64,000 nt of DNA from JAAUTT01 sp038213375 (GTDB lineage Bacteria; Bacteroidota; Bacteroidia; Bacteroidales; JAAUTT01), in NCBI GenBank assembly GCA_038213375.1, contig JBBQTB010000010.1, positions 75,595 to 139,594 of the forward strand, in the 5' to 3' direction. The position numbers and the translations under genes are program-made. The notes under the pieces are model-generated. The model was not told where the DNA came from and made no database searches. It was given only the letters and a program-made list of their open reading frames with translations. Below are positions 34,080 through 44,410 of the stretch, one piece after another (position 1 is the stretch's first letter; every line of letters begins with the position of its first letter).

Positions 34080-35054
34080 TTATCTGTTCAACCATCTCAT
34101 ACGGCTTGCTGTGTTGCCAAATTTGTAGGCTACCATAATTTCGTGCGATCCAAAACTGTGTTGTCTGATTGCATTCAGGTTATAGTCGAATGCATATCCG
34201 AAACTGAATTTATCAACTGTTATCCCACCCAATAATACAAACGCGCTTCCGGTACGGTACGAAATACCTCCCCAATAATCGTTCACATGAATTTTCGCTG
34301 TGATATCAACCTGAGTAACTAACTGATTGGTGGTTTTTAGCAAAATGCTTGGCTCAAATATTTTGTCTCTATCTATCTCATAACGATATCCCAGAGTTAA
34401 ATTTGCCTGACGATAGGTCTTAAACTGTTGGTCCATATTGCTACCCAATTTGGCGTATGATTGCATCAGGTTGGACAATGACAATCCTGCATAATATGTT
34501 TCGGTGGTGTATACAGCTCCTAATCCTACATCGGGGATAATCATATTCAGTGCTGTTTTGTCGATAAGTTGGTCGCTGGTTGTTGCAAGTTCAATTTTCT
34601 GACGGTTGATCGAAAACTGGTACATCGAGGCCGATACGGCAAACGACAATACGCTTTCTCCCATCGGGATGTGATAAGCATAGGTTAACTGCGCTCCTGT
34701 GCGGTCTATGATCCCATTCTTATCATTGAAAACATATCCTCCCAATCCCACCCGACCTCTGGTAGAGTGGCTCATTAGCTTGCGGCGAGCCGATGCACTC
34801 TTATGTATAAAACTGCTCTTTAATATCCTGGTTTGAAAACTTACGATATGCGTCTTTGGCGAATTAGGTAATCCCAACCATTGTTCGCGAGCCGTTACTG
34901 TAACTGCCGACAATCCGTCTAAGCCTGCATAGGCAGGATTTATTAAAAATCCATTGAATAAATACTGACTGAGAACAGGTAATTGTTGGGCTTCTGCTTT
35001 TTGTCCGAAAAATAAAACTATCATTACTGAGATGTAGATGATCTTCTTTTTCAT
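34080..35054 (-). CDS. Type IX secretion system membrane protein, PorP/SprF family
   Basis: The start at 35054 gives the signal peptide MKKKIIYISVMIVLFFGQKAEA; ATG 35081 is also open. The mature start, QQLPVLSQYLFNGFLINPAYAG, is the family hallmark. Further blocks are LSAVTVTAREQWLGLPNSPKT and GRVGLGGYVFNDKNGIIDRTG, and the C-terminus ends FGSHEIMVAYKFG, a barrel end. These outer-membrane proteins partner with T9SS secretion or gliding adhesins. No other T9SS gene is in the window, so it is a stand-alone paralog. Confidence 0.92.
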   Translation of the reverse strand: MKKKIIYISVMIVLFFGQKAEAQQLPVLSQYLFNGFLINPAYAGLDGLSAVTVTAREQWLGLPNSPKTHIVSFQTRILKSSFIHKSASARRKLMSHSTRGRVGLGGYVFNDKNGIIDRTGAQLTYAYHIPMGESVLSFAVSASMYQFSINRQKIELATTSDQLIDKTALNMIIPDVGLGAVYTTETYYAGLSLSNLMQSYAKLGSNMDQQFKTYRQANLTLGYRYEIDRDKIFEPSILLKTTNQLVTQVDITAKIHVNDYWGGISYRTGSAFVLLGGITVDKFSFGYAFDYNLNAIRQHSFGSHEIMVAYKFGNTASRMRWLNR

Positions 35055-35109
35055 TTGGTTTATGTTTCTGTGATTATTCATCGTTTACTTTTCTCCTTAT
35101 TGGATGATA

Positions 35110-35117
35110 CAAATATA
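35110..35117 (-). promoter_or_regulatory. Candidate -7 element upstream of PorP/SprF gene
   Basis: The minus strand reads TATATTTG, an exact TAnnTTTG, about 55 bases before the chosen ATG. The -33 was not identified. Confidence 0.4.
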
Positions 35118-35307
35118 TTGTGGTATTCATCCTTCTTTTAGAGTATAATAACTCAATTTATTTTGAGAGAAACATGCAAGATAAGTAGGTAAAAGTAGCA
35201 ATTTCAGAAAGATAAGTAAACATGATATTGTTTCAAAGTCTATACAACAAACCCTCCAACGACGAATCATTGAAGGGCTTATTAGTATATATGATATGCC
35301 AATTTTG

Positions 35308-37521
35308 TTATTTCTTAATATTTATAAGCCCAACTACCTGAACAGCTTCCTTCAGGTAAAGGTCCTTGCCAAGATCTTTAAGCCAGTTATTTGTCCTGGC
35401 AAGTATAGCCGTATCTCCCTTTGCTGCCTGATCGTCGACCAACAAGGTTCTAATCTTCAACCCATTCGATTTTTTTTCTAATGTTTCATATTTTACGCCT
35501 CTAACTATCACTTCATTTTCACGTTTATCGTATTTCTGAATGTTAAGCGACACCAATGTTTCGTTATGCTGTTTCTTAAACTGAAGAGCTTGTTCCTTAA
35601 TCACTTTAAAGTCGGCATTTTCTGATAATGAGGTATTTTCCTTCTTAACAACAGTTTCCAAATTCGTTAATCCTGTCCATGTTTTGTAGCTTGCCGCATT
35701 AATTTTAGTCCACGGCATGCAGTAATCCTGCTCACGTTCTCCTAGTTCTAATTCGCTGTATGCATCAGGCAGAATAATATCGGGTGTTACTCCCTTCAAC
35801 TGTGTAGCTCCACCATTAATCCTGTAAAATTTCTGAATAGTCACAAGTAAAGAACCCAATGGTTTAAGATTTTGGAAAGAAGCGCTCACATAATCATCGA
35901 GCTCCATTTGAGTTTGAACAGTACCCTTCCCAAAGGTAGAAGGACTACCCATAATAATTGCCCTTTTGTAATCCTGCATGGCGGCTGCCAGAATCTCGGA
36001 AGCCGATGCACTAAAGCTATTTACCATTATAATCAGAGGGCCACCATATTGAATGGTTGGATCAAAATCTTCTAAAATCTTGGCATTGCCATTTTTTGTC
36101 TTCACCTGAACAATTGGACCCCTATTAATAAATAACCCGCCCATTTTAACGGCATCACCCAGGGAACCGCCTCCATTATTTCGAAGATCAAGAATTATTC
36201 CGTTTACTGCTTCGTTTTTTAATTTCTCTATCTCTTTGGCTACATCCTCAGAACAGCTACGTCCGGTTTCAGTTTGATCGAAATTGGCGTAAAATTTAGG
36301 AAGATAAATATACCCCACTTTCCCATTAGTACCTTCAAGAATAACAGATTTTGCATATGTTTCGGCGATGATTACAATGTCGCGTGTAATGGTAATATCT
36401 TTAATGGTTTTGTCTATTTTTTTTACTGTAAGGGTAACTTTTGTGCCTTTCTTTCCTCGTACCAACTTCACGACATCTTCAATGCGCATGTCGAAAATAT
36501 CAACAGGTTCCTGCTTTTCCTGAGCTACTTTAAGAATAAAGTCACCTTTTTTCAAGTCACCTTGCAGCCACGATGCACTTCCGGGTACAATATCTACAAC
36601 TTTAGTTAAGCCGTCCGATTCCTGTAGCTGAGCGCCTATTCCCTGCAATTGACCTGACATGGAAAGTTTAAACGTTTCTTCATCCTGTGGGGGCAAATAT
36701 TGCGTGTGTGGGTCGTAAATTCCGGTAATAGCATTAAGGAAAATACCAAAACGATCTACATCGGGAGTTTGCTTTAGTCTTTTAAACCAATCGTTGTGAA
36801 CTTTTAATACCTTACTACGTGCCTCAATTTCCATTTCAGCAATGGTTTTCTTCTTAACGGTATCTGATTTGGTTTTGTTTTCAGAATCCAGATCTTTTAT
36901 TGGTGGTAAATCACTGTTTCCATTCCCCAAAAGGTCGATATCTGACATTGATTTTCGCTTAGCAATTGATTTAGACTTATTTTGAGTCTCCATCATATCG
37001 CTAACACGCGCCACAACCTGATATTTTAGCGCTTTTCGCCAAGCTTCTTTTAATGCTGCATCATTTTGAGTGAATTCAGATTTGTCGGGATCTGTTTCGA
37101 ACGATTCGTTTTCATTTAAATCAAAGGGATGAGCAAGAATGGTTGTATAGTATCCTTGAACTTTAATGAGGCTCTTATCGAAAAGCTCGTTAGTAACCGC
37201 ATAAAATTCGACACTTTTGGAGGCAATCTGGTCGTCAATCTTTGTCTTATATATCTCAAGACCCTTAAGATCATCTTTTGTAAAAAAGCGCTTGTTAAAA
37301 TCGAGATGCTTGATATATAAGTTAAAAACTTTTTCAGAAAAAGCATCGTTAATATCCAGTGGGCTGAAATGAGCCATGGTGAGTGTTTGGGTAACTAACT
37401 GTACCAGAACCTGATCTTTGTTTTCGCGGTTACAAAATGTATAGGACGCGAGAATAACTGCAAGTATAACCGCGGTAAGCAATGTTGAAAATCTTTTTAA
37501 AGATTTATTAACTTTTATCAT
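35308..37521 (-). CDS. Carboxy-terminal processing protease (S41, Prc/Tsp-like)
   Basis: This is a periplasmic serine protease of 737 residues that degrades or trims proteins from the C-terminus. It has an N-terminal membrane signal (STLLTAVILAVILASYTFC) and a helical domain with YIKHLDFNKRFFTKDDLKGLE. A PDZ domain lies around 285-375 (GIGAQLQESDGLTKVVDIVPGSAS). In the peptidase domain VNSFSASASEILAAAMQDYKRA near residue 503 carries the nucleophile Ser, and FGKGTVQTQMELD the general-base Lys. The C-terminal part resembles the DUF3340 region of Prc. Length and order match Prc (about 680 residues) better than the shorter CtpA. Confidence 0.93.
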   Translation of the reverse strand: MIKVNKSLKRFSTLLTAVILAVILASYTFCNRENKDQVLVQLVTQTLTMAHFSPLDINDAFSEKVFNLYIKHLDFNKRFFTKDDLKGLEIYKTKIDDQIASKSVEFYAVTNELFDKSLIKVQGYYTTILAHPFDLNENESFETDPDKSEFTQNDAALKEAWRKALKYQVVARVSDMMETQNKSKSIAKRKSMSDIDLLGNGNSDLPPIKDLDSENKTKSDTVKKKTIAEMEIEARSKVLKVHNDWFKRLKQTPDVDRFGIFLNAITGIYDPHTQYLPPQDEETFKLSMSGQLQGIGAQLQESDGLTKVVDIVPGSASWLQGDLKKGDFILKVAQEKQEPVDIFDMRIEDVVKLVRGKKGTKVTLTVKKIDKTIKDITITRDIVIIAETYAKSVILEGTNGKVGYIYLPKFYANFDQTETGRSCSEDVAKEIEKLKNEAVNGIILDLRNNGGGSLGDAVKMGGLFINRGPIVQVKTKNGNAKILEDFDPTIQYGGPLIIMVNSFSASASEILAAAMQDYKRAIIMGSPSTFGKGTVQTQMELDDYVSASFQNLKPLGSLLVTIQKFYRINGGATQLKGVTPDIILPDAYSELELGEREQDYCMPWTKINAASYKTWTGLTNLETVVKKENTSLSENADFKVIKEQALQFKKQHNETLVSLNIQKYDKRENEVIVRGVKYETLEKKSNGLKIRTLLVDDQAAKGDTAILARTNNWLKDLGKDLYLKEAVQVVGLINIKK

Positions 37522-37553
37522 CTGACTAATTCTTATAATTAAAACTAAAAATG

Positions 37554-37561
37554 CAAATATA
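37554..37561 (-). promoter_or_regulatory. Candidate -7 element upstream of the S41 protease
   Basis: The minus strand reads TATATTTG followed by CAT, about 33 bases before the ATG. No -33 with proper spacing was seen. Confidence 0.4.
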
Positions 37562-37726
37562 CTTCACAAAAATGGCATCTGGTTGAGTATAGCCAAATAA
37601 TAAAGAAACTTTATGGATTTTTAACTAATTTTTGGTTGCCTCTTAGAAAAGTACGAATAATCGGGAGGTTTATATCAATTAAGTAACCAGTATTAATTTG
37701 TAATCTGTTACTTTTGCTGAAAAAAA

Positions 37727-38932
37727 ATGCTGACTTTTAGTATACAGATCGTTGAAGCAATAAAATATATATACGAACAGATTCTTGTTGAAGGAAATAC
37801 ATCCGATAAAGTTTTTGAACAGTTTTATCGAAAAAACCATTTAACCGAACGGGACAAATCTATCATTACTTCAGAGGTATATTCCTTACTTCGCAATTGG
37901 CGCTATCTTCATGAAATTCAGAACGCACTTGCAATTATCAAAAAAGATGATTTTTATGTTCTTTATGAAATTCACTGCATCATTACAGGGGTTGTAATTC
38001 CACCATCGCAGAAATTCAGTAACATCAACAGAAACAAAGTTCAACAAATAGTTACTTCCTTTAAAGGGAATGTTGCTATTGAACATTCGATACCCGATTG
38101 GCTTAACGAACATTGTTTAAATGAACTTGGAGATGTTTGGCCATCTATGAGTAAGAATCTTATTCTTGATGCACCTTTGGTTATTAGAGTTAATACCGAA
38201 AAAATCACTAGGGAAAAACTTCAATTACAATTTAAAGAAAAAGGTTTTCATTCGCTCCCTCATAAAACTGCCATAAATGCCCTTGTTCTGAAACAAAAAA
38301 TTAACGTTTTTAAGTTGCCTGAATTTAAAGAAGGATGTTTTGAGGTACAGGATATTTCGTCCCAAATAGTAAGCCATTTTTTAAACCCCCAACCAGGATG
38401 GCGAATTATCGACGGCTGTGCCGGTAACGGCGGAAAAACCTTGCATCTTGCTAATTTAATGCATAACCGGGGGAAGATTATTTCATTGGATATTTACCAG
38501 TTTAAACTAGATACACTTAAAAAACGCGCACGGAGGGCTGGTTCATCCATTATTGAAACGCGACTTGTCGATTCCACAAAAGTGATTAAAAGATTGCATG
38601 GCACTGCTGATGCAGTTTTGCTCGATGTTCCCTGCACTGGTATTGGCGTACTTAAACGTAATCCGGAAATTAAATGGCGATTAAAGCCTGCAGATCTCGA
38701 AAATCTGTTAAAAACTCAGGCGGACCTGCTCTCTCGCTATAGCATGATGGTTAAGCCCGGAGGCAAACTGGTTTATTCAACTTGCAGTATTCTTCCTTCA
38801 GAAAACTCATTACAAATTCAGAAATTCGTGGCAAATACATCCGGAGAATTTGAATTTGTAAGCGATCAGTTTCTTTCACCCGAGAATGGTTTTGACGGGT
38901 TTTATATGGCTGAGATGAAACGTAAATCCTGA
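37727..38932 (+). CDS. RsmB-like 16S rRNA m5C methyltransferase
   Basis: This 401-residue SAM-dependent RNA methyltransferase has an N-terminal helical NusB-like part (1-120). The catalytic domain shows the SAM motif IIDGCAGNGGKTLHLANLM near 227, AVLLDVPCTGIGVLKRNPE (motif IV with PC), and LVYSTCSILPSENSLQI (motif VI with the nucleophilic Cys). RsmB, acting on C967 of 16S rRNA, is the best guess, while other Nol1/Nop2/Sun targets are possible. The stop TGA is directly abutted by the stop of the converging permease gene. TACTTTTG at 37709-37716 may be its -7 element, although it is close to the ATG. Confidence 0.88.
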   Translation: MLTFSIQIVEAIKYIYEQILVEGNTSDKVFEQFYRKNHLTERDKSIITSEVYSLLRNWRYLHEIQNALAIIKKDDFYVLYEIHCIITGVVIPPSQKFSNINRNKVQQIVTSFKGNVAIEHSIPDWLNEHCLNELGDVWPSMSKNLILDAPLVIRVNTEKITREKLQLQFKEKGFHSLPHKTAINALVLKQKINVFKLPEFKEGCFEVQDISSQIVSHFLNPQPGWRIIDGCAGNGGKTLHLANLMHNRGKIISLDIYQFKLDTLKKRARRAGSSIIETRLVDSTKVIKRLHGTADAVLLDVPCTGIGVLKRNPEIKWRLKPADLENLLKTQADLLSRYSMMVKPGGKLVYSTCSILPSENSLQIQKFVANTSGEFEFVSDQFLSPENGFDGFYMAEMKRKS

Positions 38933-41347
38933 TTATTCGTAACGGATGGAATCGGCCGGATTTTTAACTGCTGCTTTTATTGCCTGAAAACTTACTGTAA
39001 GAATGGCAATTATTATCGCTATCAGAGCTGATAAAAGAAAATCCAGGTAATTGGTTCCAATATGAAAAGAATATTTGTGAAGCCATTGTTGCACAGCAAA
39101 ATACGCTAGAGGCCATGCAATTAACAACGAAATGATGACCGGTCTGATGGAATCGCGTATAAGCATTAAAATGATAGCATAAAAGGATGCTCCCATGGCC
39201 TTTCGGATGCCAATTTCCTTAGTACGCCGAAGTGATGTAAATGCGATCAACCCCAAAAGACCAAGACACGCAATAAAAATTGATAAAATTGAAAATGCAA
39301 AAAATAGCGATGCAATCAATTTTTCAGAGTTATACTGCTTGTTAAAATCAGAATTGAGCCAAAAATAATCGAACGGATATTCAACATTATATTTTTCCCA
39401 AGTTCTCTTAATAAAAGCGATGTTTTTACTGATATCTTTTGTGTTTAACCGAACAAGAATATAGCCATCGAAATTATTCCGCATATTAGTAATTATTGCT
39501 GGCTCTATAGAATAATGAAGAGATTTAAAATTAAAATCCTCAACCACTCCCACAATTGTAAATGGTATCCTCTTTTCCTTAACAGGCATATAAAGGATAT
39601 GTCCAATGGGTGATGGTAACTTCAGATATGTTTCGGCTGCCTTGTTAATAATACATGCCAAGCTATCGCCAATGTGTTTTTTGGAGAAAAACCGACCAGA
39701 AATTAATTTCAACTTCAACGTTTCGGCAAAACCATCGCTGGCAATAGATTGATTCAAAAAATAAGCCTTATTCAGATCATGTTCCGGGAAGAATGCATTA
39801 TTCATAAATCCTTTGCCTGGTATATGAGTTGCTTTAGCCACACCATAAATCTCCGGATTTTTCCTTAAGTCTTCACTAAAATTATCAAACTTAGTTTCCA
39901 TGCCTTTCGACCGCTTTATAACCAAAACCTGATCTTTTGCAAAGCCCAAATTGTAATTGGTCATGAAATTCAATTGCCGATAAATTGTAAAAGTACACAG
40001 AATTAGAAATATTGTAGCAGCAAACTGAGACACAACAAGAATGTTACGTAGTTTTGGAGAATTTGAATTGCTTCGCAAATCACCCTTTAATGTTCGAAGT
40101 GGGTCGTACGATGCCAAAATAAATGCAGGATAAGTTCCGGCCAATATCCCTATAATAACCGAAACCAATACCATTCCGGCAATGAATGCGGGTTTAAATA
40201 ACAACGAAATGCTTATCTGTTCATTAACCAGACTTTGAAAGGCCGGTGTAAATATTTCGACTAGAACAAATGCTATCAGCAACGCAACAAAACTCAAAAA
40301 AACCGACTCTATTAAAAACTGAAATACCAATTGCTTTTGGTTTGATCCAAGCACTTTGCGTAAACCAACTTCTTTAGCCCTTGTAGTAGAGCGTGCAGTA
40401 GCCAAATTCATAAAATTAATTGCTGCTATAACTAATAACAGAATAGCTGCAAAAACAAAGATAAATATACTTGATGCGCTTATATTTTCGCCCAACTCGT
40501 ATTCGAGATTAGAATACAGGTGAATATTTGTAATTCGTTGCGTAAAATATTCAAAAGTGTTCCCTTCTTTCGAAAAATCATCAGCAGACTTGCGTGTCAT
40601 TTCTTCAAGTTGTGGAACCACATATTTTTGAATAATCTTAGTATTCATATCCTTGGTGAAAGCTTTAGAAGAATAACCTTCTTCCAATACCACGTAAGTG
40701 AAAAAATAATGATTCAGCCAGTTTTTCTGATTATTCCATTTTATAGACGACAAAGAGCCTAAAAAGTCAAATTTAAAATGGCTGTTATGTGGGATTCTAA
40801 CAACACCTGTAATTTTAAAGAAAAATGTATCGGAATCAATTCTAAGTTGCTTCCCCAAAGGGTTTTCATTACCGAAATATCTTTTTGCCGTTTCCTCGGA
40901 TATTACAACACTATTAGGCTTATCCAGCGCGGTTAGCGGATTCCCCAAGAGCATGGGTACCGAAAATATGTTGAAGAAAGAAGAATCTGCAAAAAAGAAT
41001 CTGTCCTCGTTAAATTTCAGATGATTATAGCGAACCAACCAACCACGGTAATTTACAATACGGGTAGCATATTTAACTCCTTTGAATTCTTTTAGCAATG
41101 CTCCTCCCATTGGCGCAGAAGTAACAGCCTGATTTAATGCGTTTCCATTGATTTTCCCTTTTATTCCAATCCGGAAGGTTTGATTTGCATATTTGTGATA
41201 ACGATCGTAATTCATTTCACTTATTACGAACATGGAAATAAATACGAAACTGGCAATACCTATCGATAACCCTAAAATGTTAATCAGAGTATAAGATTTG
41301 TGTTTTACAAAGTTCCGATACGATACTTTAATATAATTTGCCAGCAT
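38933..41347 (-). CDS. MacB/FtsX-type ABC transporter permease
   Basis: This is an 804-residue membrane protein with two copies of the MacB_PCD periplasmic plus FtsX core. The first TM (NILGLSIGIASFVFISMFVI) is followed by a periplasmic domain with MGGALLKEFKGVKYATRIV and PLTALDKPNSVVISEETAKRYFGNENPLG. A three-TM block follows around 300-410 with the GLRKVLGSNQKQLVFQFL motif. The second half ends in another block with IGIRKAMGASFYAIILMLI. No ATPase gene is adjacent, as is common for these Bacteroidota permeases. Its export substrate is unknown. Confidence 0.92.
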   Translation of the reverse strand: MLANYIKVSYRNFVKHKSYTLINILGLSIGIASFVFISMFVISEMNYDRYHKYANQTFRIGIKGKINGNALNQAVTSAPMGGALLKEFKGVKYATRIVNYRGWLVRYNHLKFNEDRFFFADSSFFNIFSVPMLLGNPLTALDKPNSVVISEETAKRYFGNENPLGKQLRIDSDTFFFKITGVVRIPHNSHFKFDFLGSLSSIKWNNQKNWLNHYFFTYVVLEEGYSSKAFTKDMNTKIIQKYVVPQLEEMTRKSADDFSKEGNTFEYFTQRITNIHLYSNLEYELGENISASSIFIFVFAAILLLVIAAINFMNLATARSTTRAKEVGLRKVLGSNQKQLVFQFLIESVFLSFVALLIAFVLVEIFTPAFQSLVNEQISISLLFKPAFIAGMVLVSVIIGILAGTYPAFILASYDPLRTLKGDLRSNSNSPKLRNILVVSQFAATIFLILCTFTIYRQLNFMTNYNLGFAKDQVLVIKRSKGMETKFDNFSEDLRKNPEIYGVAKATHIPGKGFMNNAFFPEHDLNKAYFLNQSIASDGFAETLKLKLISGRFFSKKHIGDSLACIINKAAETYLKLPSPIGHILYMPVKEKRIPFTIVGVVEDFNFKSLHYSIEPAIITNMRNNFDGYILVRLNTKDISKNIAFIKRTWEKYNVEYPFDYFWLNSDFNKQYNSEKLIASLFFAFSILSIFIACLGLLGLIAFTSLRRTKEIGIRKAMGASFYAIILMLIRDSIRPVIISLLIAWPLAYFAVQQWLHKYSFHIGTNYLDFLLSALIAIIIAILTVSFQAIKAAVKNPADSIRYE

Positions 41348-41493
41348 ATCAATTTTCCGACCTCAAATATAGGTTAAATGCATCTGATATCAACTTCTTC
41401 GTCTGTAAATTGTACTAACAAGGTTATGGTAATAAAGAATTTTAGCGGGAATTATTTTTTCTAATTTGTCTTACATTTACAGACAAACTTTTT

Positions 41494-41994
41494 TTATTGA
41501 TCCTTTTCGGGATGATACCCTGTATCGGTTAAAAGATTGCTTTTAAAGGATGCTTTCACCGCGAGTTGATCACAAACATTGTTCTCTGCGTTCGTGGCAT
41601 GACCTTTCACCCAAACAAATTTCGCCTTATGGTTACGAAATACTTTTAAAAACCTGATCCACAAATCAGGGTTCTTCTTACCTGCAAAATTTTTTTTCTC
41701 CCAGCCAAATACCCAACCTTTTTCAATGGAATCTACCACATATTTCGAATCGGTATACAATGTCACCTGACTATTTTCAATTTTAATTGCTTCGAGTGCA
41801 ACAATAGCGCCAAGCAATTCCATGCGGTTGTTGGTGGTTAATTTGTAACCTTGGGAAAGTTCTTTGCGGTACTGGTCAGATATCATCACAACCCCATATC
41901 CTCCAGGGCCTGGATTTCCGCGTGAAGATCCATCAGTGTATATTATTATTGGATTTGCCAAAAAATTAATGTTTTTAAAGTAGTAAAGTAGCAA
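41494..41994 (-). CDS. rnhA: Ribonuclease HI
   Basis: This enzyme degrades RNA in RNA:DNA hybrids. Catalytic acids are visible as IIIYTDGSSRGNPGPGGYG (Asp), TNNRMELLGAIVALE (Glu), VTLYTDSKYVVDSIEKGW (Asp) and the last Asp in VCDQLAV. Substrate-binding WVKGHATNAENN is present. The 166-residue frame starts at ATG 41994. A TTG at residue 12 would give the more typical start (L)ANPIIIYTDG, so the true N-terminus may be shorter. Confidence 0.95.
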   Translation of the reverse strand: MLLYYFKNINFLANPIIIYTDGSSRGNPGPGGYGVVMISDQYRKELSQGYKLTTNNRMELLGAIVALEAIKIENSQVTLYTDSKYVVDSIEKGWVFGWEKKNFAGKKNPDLWIRFLKVFRNHKAKFVWVKGHATNAENNVCDQLAVKASFKSNLLTDTGYHPEKDQ

Positions 41995-41997
41995 TAT

Positions 41998-42020
41998 AAA
42001 AAAGGAGTTTTATAACTCCT
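41998..42020 (-). terminator. Terminator of the S46 peptidase gene
   Basis: AGGAGTT at 42003-42009 pairs with AACTCCT at 42014-42020 over a four-base loop. On the minus strand a T-run follows. It lies between the peptidase stop and rnhA. Confidence 0.75.
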
Positions 42021-42051
42021 CCTTTCAAGAAACACATTAATATTATGATAC

Positions 42052-42097
42052 AATAGCCACGAATGCATGAATAGTTATCTGTGCATTGGTGGCTATT
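42052..42097. repeat. Second hairpin between rnhA and the S46 peptidase
   Basis: AATAGCCAC pairs with GTGGCTATT (9 bp), followed inward by AATGCA with TGCATT (6 bp), one unpaired base on each side. It is either an extra terminator or a small mobile palindrome. Confidence 0.55.
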
Positions 42098-42186
42098 ATT
42101 TTAATTGTCCTTAAAAAAAACATTACTAACTGTTTTATTTATTATTTAGTCCGGCTTGGTGGATTTTGTCTCTTACAATTTTTTTC

Positions 42187-44340
42187 TTATTCAACTATTT
42201 CCATTTCATCAACCAACCGTTTGGACCCGGCAAACTTATCGATGATAAACAAAACATAACGAATATCAACGCAGATTGTTTTTTGAATGTCAGGTTCATA
42301 AATAATGTCTCCACTCATGGCCTCCCAATTGCCATCGAAGGCTAGACCAATTAATTCGCCTTTACCATTAATTACGGGGCTTCCTGAGTTGCCACCGGTA
42401 ATATCGTTATTAGTTGTAAAACCGACATGTATTTCTCCATTAGACCCATATCTGCCGTAATCTTTTGATTTATATAATTCTTTTAATTTTGCCGGTACTA
42501 CAAATTCCCAATTGGTAGAATCTTCCTTCTCCATGATACCTTTTAATGTTGTAAAATAATTATAATGTACAGCATCACGGGGAAAATAATCACCAACCTT
42601 TCCATAGGTCATGCGCATTGAGAAATTTGCATCGGGATAAAAAACTTTAGTTGAATCCATTTCGAGTATTCCTGCAATGTATTGCCGGTTTCCAAGCGCA
42701 ATCTTACGTTCGAATTCATTCAAAACACCGTAAATACTAAAATAAATATTTGCAATTGAAACTGTTACCATAAAGACAGGGTCTTTCACTAAGGCTTTTG
42801 CTTTTGGGTTATCGAGATAAGACATCAATTTCTGTTCATCCGAAAAAATGGATTTATTATAGAGTTTCTCTGTAAATTTATCATAGTTACCTTTGTATTT
42901 CTTTTGAATTTCTTTATAAAATCCGGGGTAAAGATCCTTGTCTACATTATCATAATAGATTTTGAACATGGCGGAGGCTACCTTTTTATCAGTGATTAAA
43001 GAATAATCTTTAAAATGCTCCTTGGTTTTCATCCGAAGAGCCTGACCCATAATTTTTATTTTCTGTAAACTATCCGGCTCATTGGTTAATAAATTGTAAA
43101 ACATAAAATATTGTGAGGCTAATCCCAGAATCTCGGTAGATTGAAAAAATGCCTCGTTGATATATTGCATCGCATGAAAATACTGTTTCCGTCCGGAAAT
43201 TGCCTCCTCAATGGATGGAAGCACTTTATAGTACCTTGTTTTACGGTCGGCATCGGCATTTAGCCATTTCCGAAACCTATCCTCTTGTACCTTTTTCTTT
43301 TCAACCACTTTTAGGGTGTTAAGCCCTCTATTCTGACCAATCGAATATTTCCAGTAATTTGACGATTCGCTGTATTTTGAGGCATATTTAATGCGAATGG
43401 AAGGATCGGCCATCATGTCTTTAAATAGAATTTCCTGACGTGTACCGCGAATTTTGACTCGATCGGGATTAATTATATCGATCAGTTCCTGAACTCCCGA
43501 CGAAGTCATATAACGATCGGTAGCACCCGGGTAACCTAGTATCATGGTAAAATCATTCTTTTCCACACCTTTAATAGAAACAGGTAAAAATCGTTTTGGT
43601 TTGAGTGGAACATTTTCTGTTGAATATGGGGCCGGTTTACCCTCAGGACTGGCATAAATGCGAAAAACACTAAAATCTCCGGTGTGACGGGGCCACATCC
43701 AGTTATCAGTATCCCCTCCAAACTTTCCGATGGACGAAGGCGGTGTGCCTACTAAACGAATATCAGTAAAAACCTCATAAACCAACAAATAATAATTGTT
43801 CCCGCCAAAGAAACTGGTAACGCTTGCGCGGTAATTAGTTCCTTCAATAGCCTCAAGTTTAATTTTATCCGAAATTTCTTCAATTTTGGTTTCTCTTTCC
43901 TCCTCCGTTAATCTGCCCTTTAACAAAGGCATAACCTTATCAGTAACATCTTCAATTTTAATTAAAAAAGTTGCGGATAAATTGGGTGTAGGTAGTTCAT
44001 TATCAAACGATTTTGCCCAGTAACCATTCGAAAGGTAGTCGTGCTCAATGGAAGAGTGATATTGAATTGCCTCATATCCGCAATGATGGTTAGTAAGGAT
44101 TAACCCCTTGTCGGATACAATTTCGCCGCTACAGCCCGATCCAAAAATAATAACGGCATCTTTTAAACTCGATTTATTAATACTGTAAATATCCTCGGCC
44201 GTTAGCTTACAGCCAATATCATGCATTTTATTTATGTTCAACTGATTTATTAATGAAAGCAGCCACATGCCTTCGTCGGCTCGCATGGAATTGCCCGAAA
44301 GAATTATAAAAGCGGCAATAATTGAAAAAATCCTCTTCAT
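42187..44340 (-). CDS. S46 dipeptidyl peptidase, DPP7-like
   Basis: This is a periplasmic serine dipeptidase of 717 residues. The N-terminus is a signal (IFSIIAAFIILSGNSMRA). The catalytic His is in LILTNHHCGYEA (near 85-86), the Asp in GGDTDNWMWPRHTGDF, and the nucleophile in GGNSGSPVING (Ser near 652). The S1 pocket residue that separates DPP7 from DPP11 is Gly here (LAFDGNWEAMSGD, near 670). In characterised enzymes Gly gives broad hydrophobic P1 specificity and Arg gives Asp/Glu specificity. It should supply dipeptides from exogenous protein. Confidence 0.92.
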   Translation of the reverse strand: MKRIFSIIAAFIILSGNSMRADEGMWLLSLINQLNINKMHDIGCKLTAEDIYSINKSSLKDAVIIFGSGCSGEIVSDKGLILTNHHCGYEAIQYHSSIEHDYLSNGYWAKSFDNELPTPNLSATFLIKIEDVTDKVMPLLKGRLTEEERETKIEEISDKIKLEAIEGTNYRASVTSFFGGNNYYLLVYEVFTDIRLVGTPPSSIGKFGGDTDNWMWPRHTGDFSVFRIYASPEGKPAPYSTENVPLKPKRFLPVSIKGVEKNDFTMILGYPGATDRYMTSSGVQELIDIINPDRVKIRGTRQEILFKDMMADPSIRIKYASKYSESSNYWKYSIGQNRGLNTLKVVEKKKVQEDRFRKWLNADADRKTRYYKVLPSIEEAISGRKQYFHAMQYINEAFFQSTEILGLASQYFMFYNLLTNEPDSLQKIKIMGQALRMKTKEHFKDYSLITDKKVASAMFKIYYDNVDKDLYPGFYKEIQKKYKGNYDKFTEKLYNKSIFSDEQKLMSYLDNPKAKALVKDPVFMVTVSIANIYFSIYGVLNEFERKIALGNRQYIAGILEMDSTKVFYPDANFSMRMTYGKVGDYFPRDAVHYNYFTTLKGIMEKEDSTNWEFVVPAKLKELYKSKDYGRYGSNGEIHVGFTTNNDITGGNSGSPVINGKGELIGLAFDGNWEAMSGDIIYEPDIQKTICVDIRYVLFIIDKFAGSKRLVDEMEIVE

Positions 44341-44410
44341 TCAGATATATTTAAATTACAGGTTGCAATATTAAGGATTATTTTCGAAATGGTATGGAAG
44401 TTTTTATTGA

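Noticed and set aside
38900..38960. Abutting stops of the methyltransferase and the permease as a frameshifted fusion
   Set aside because: The genes converge on opposite strands and both are full length.
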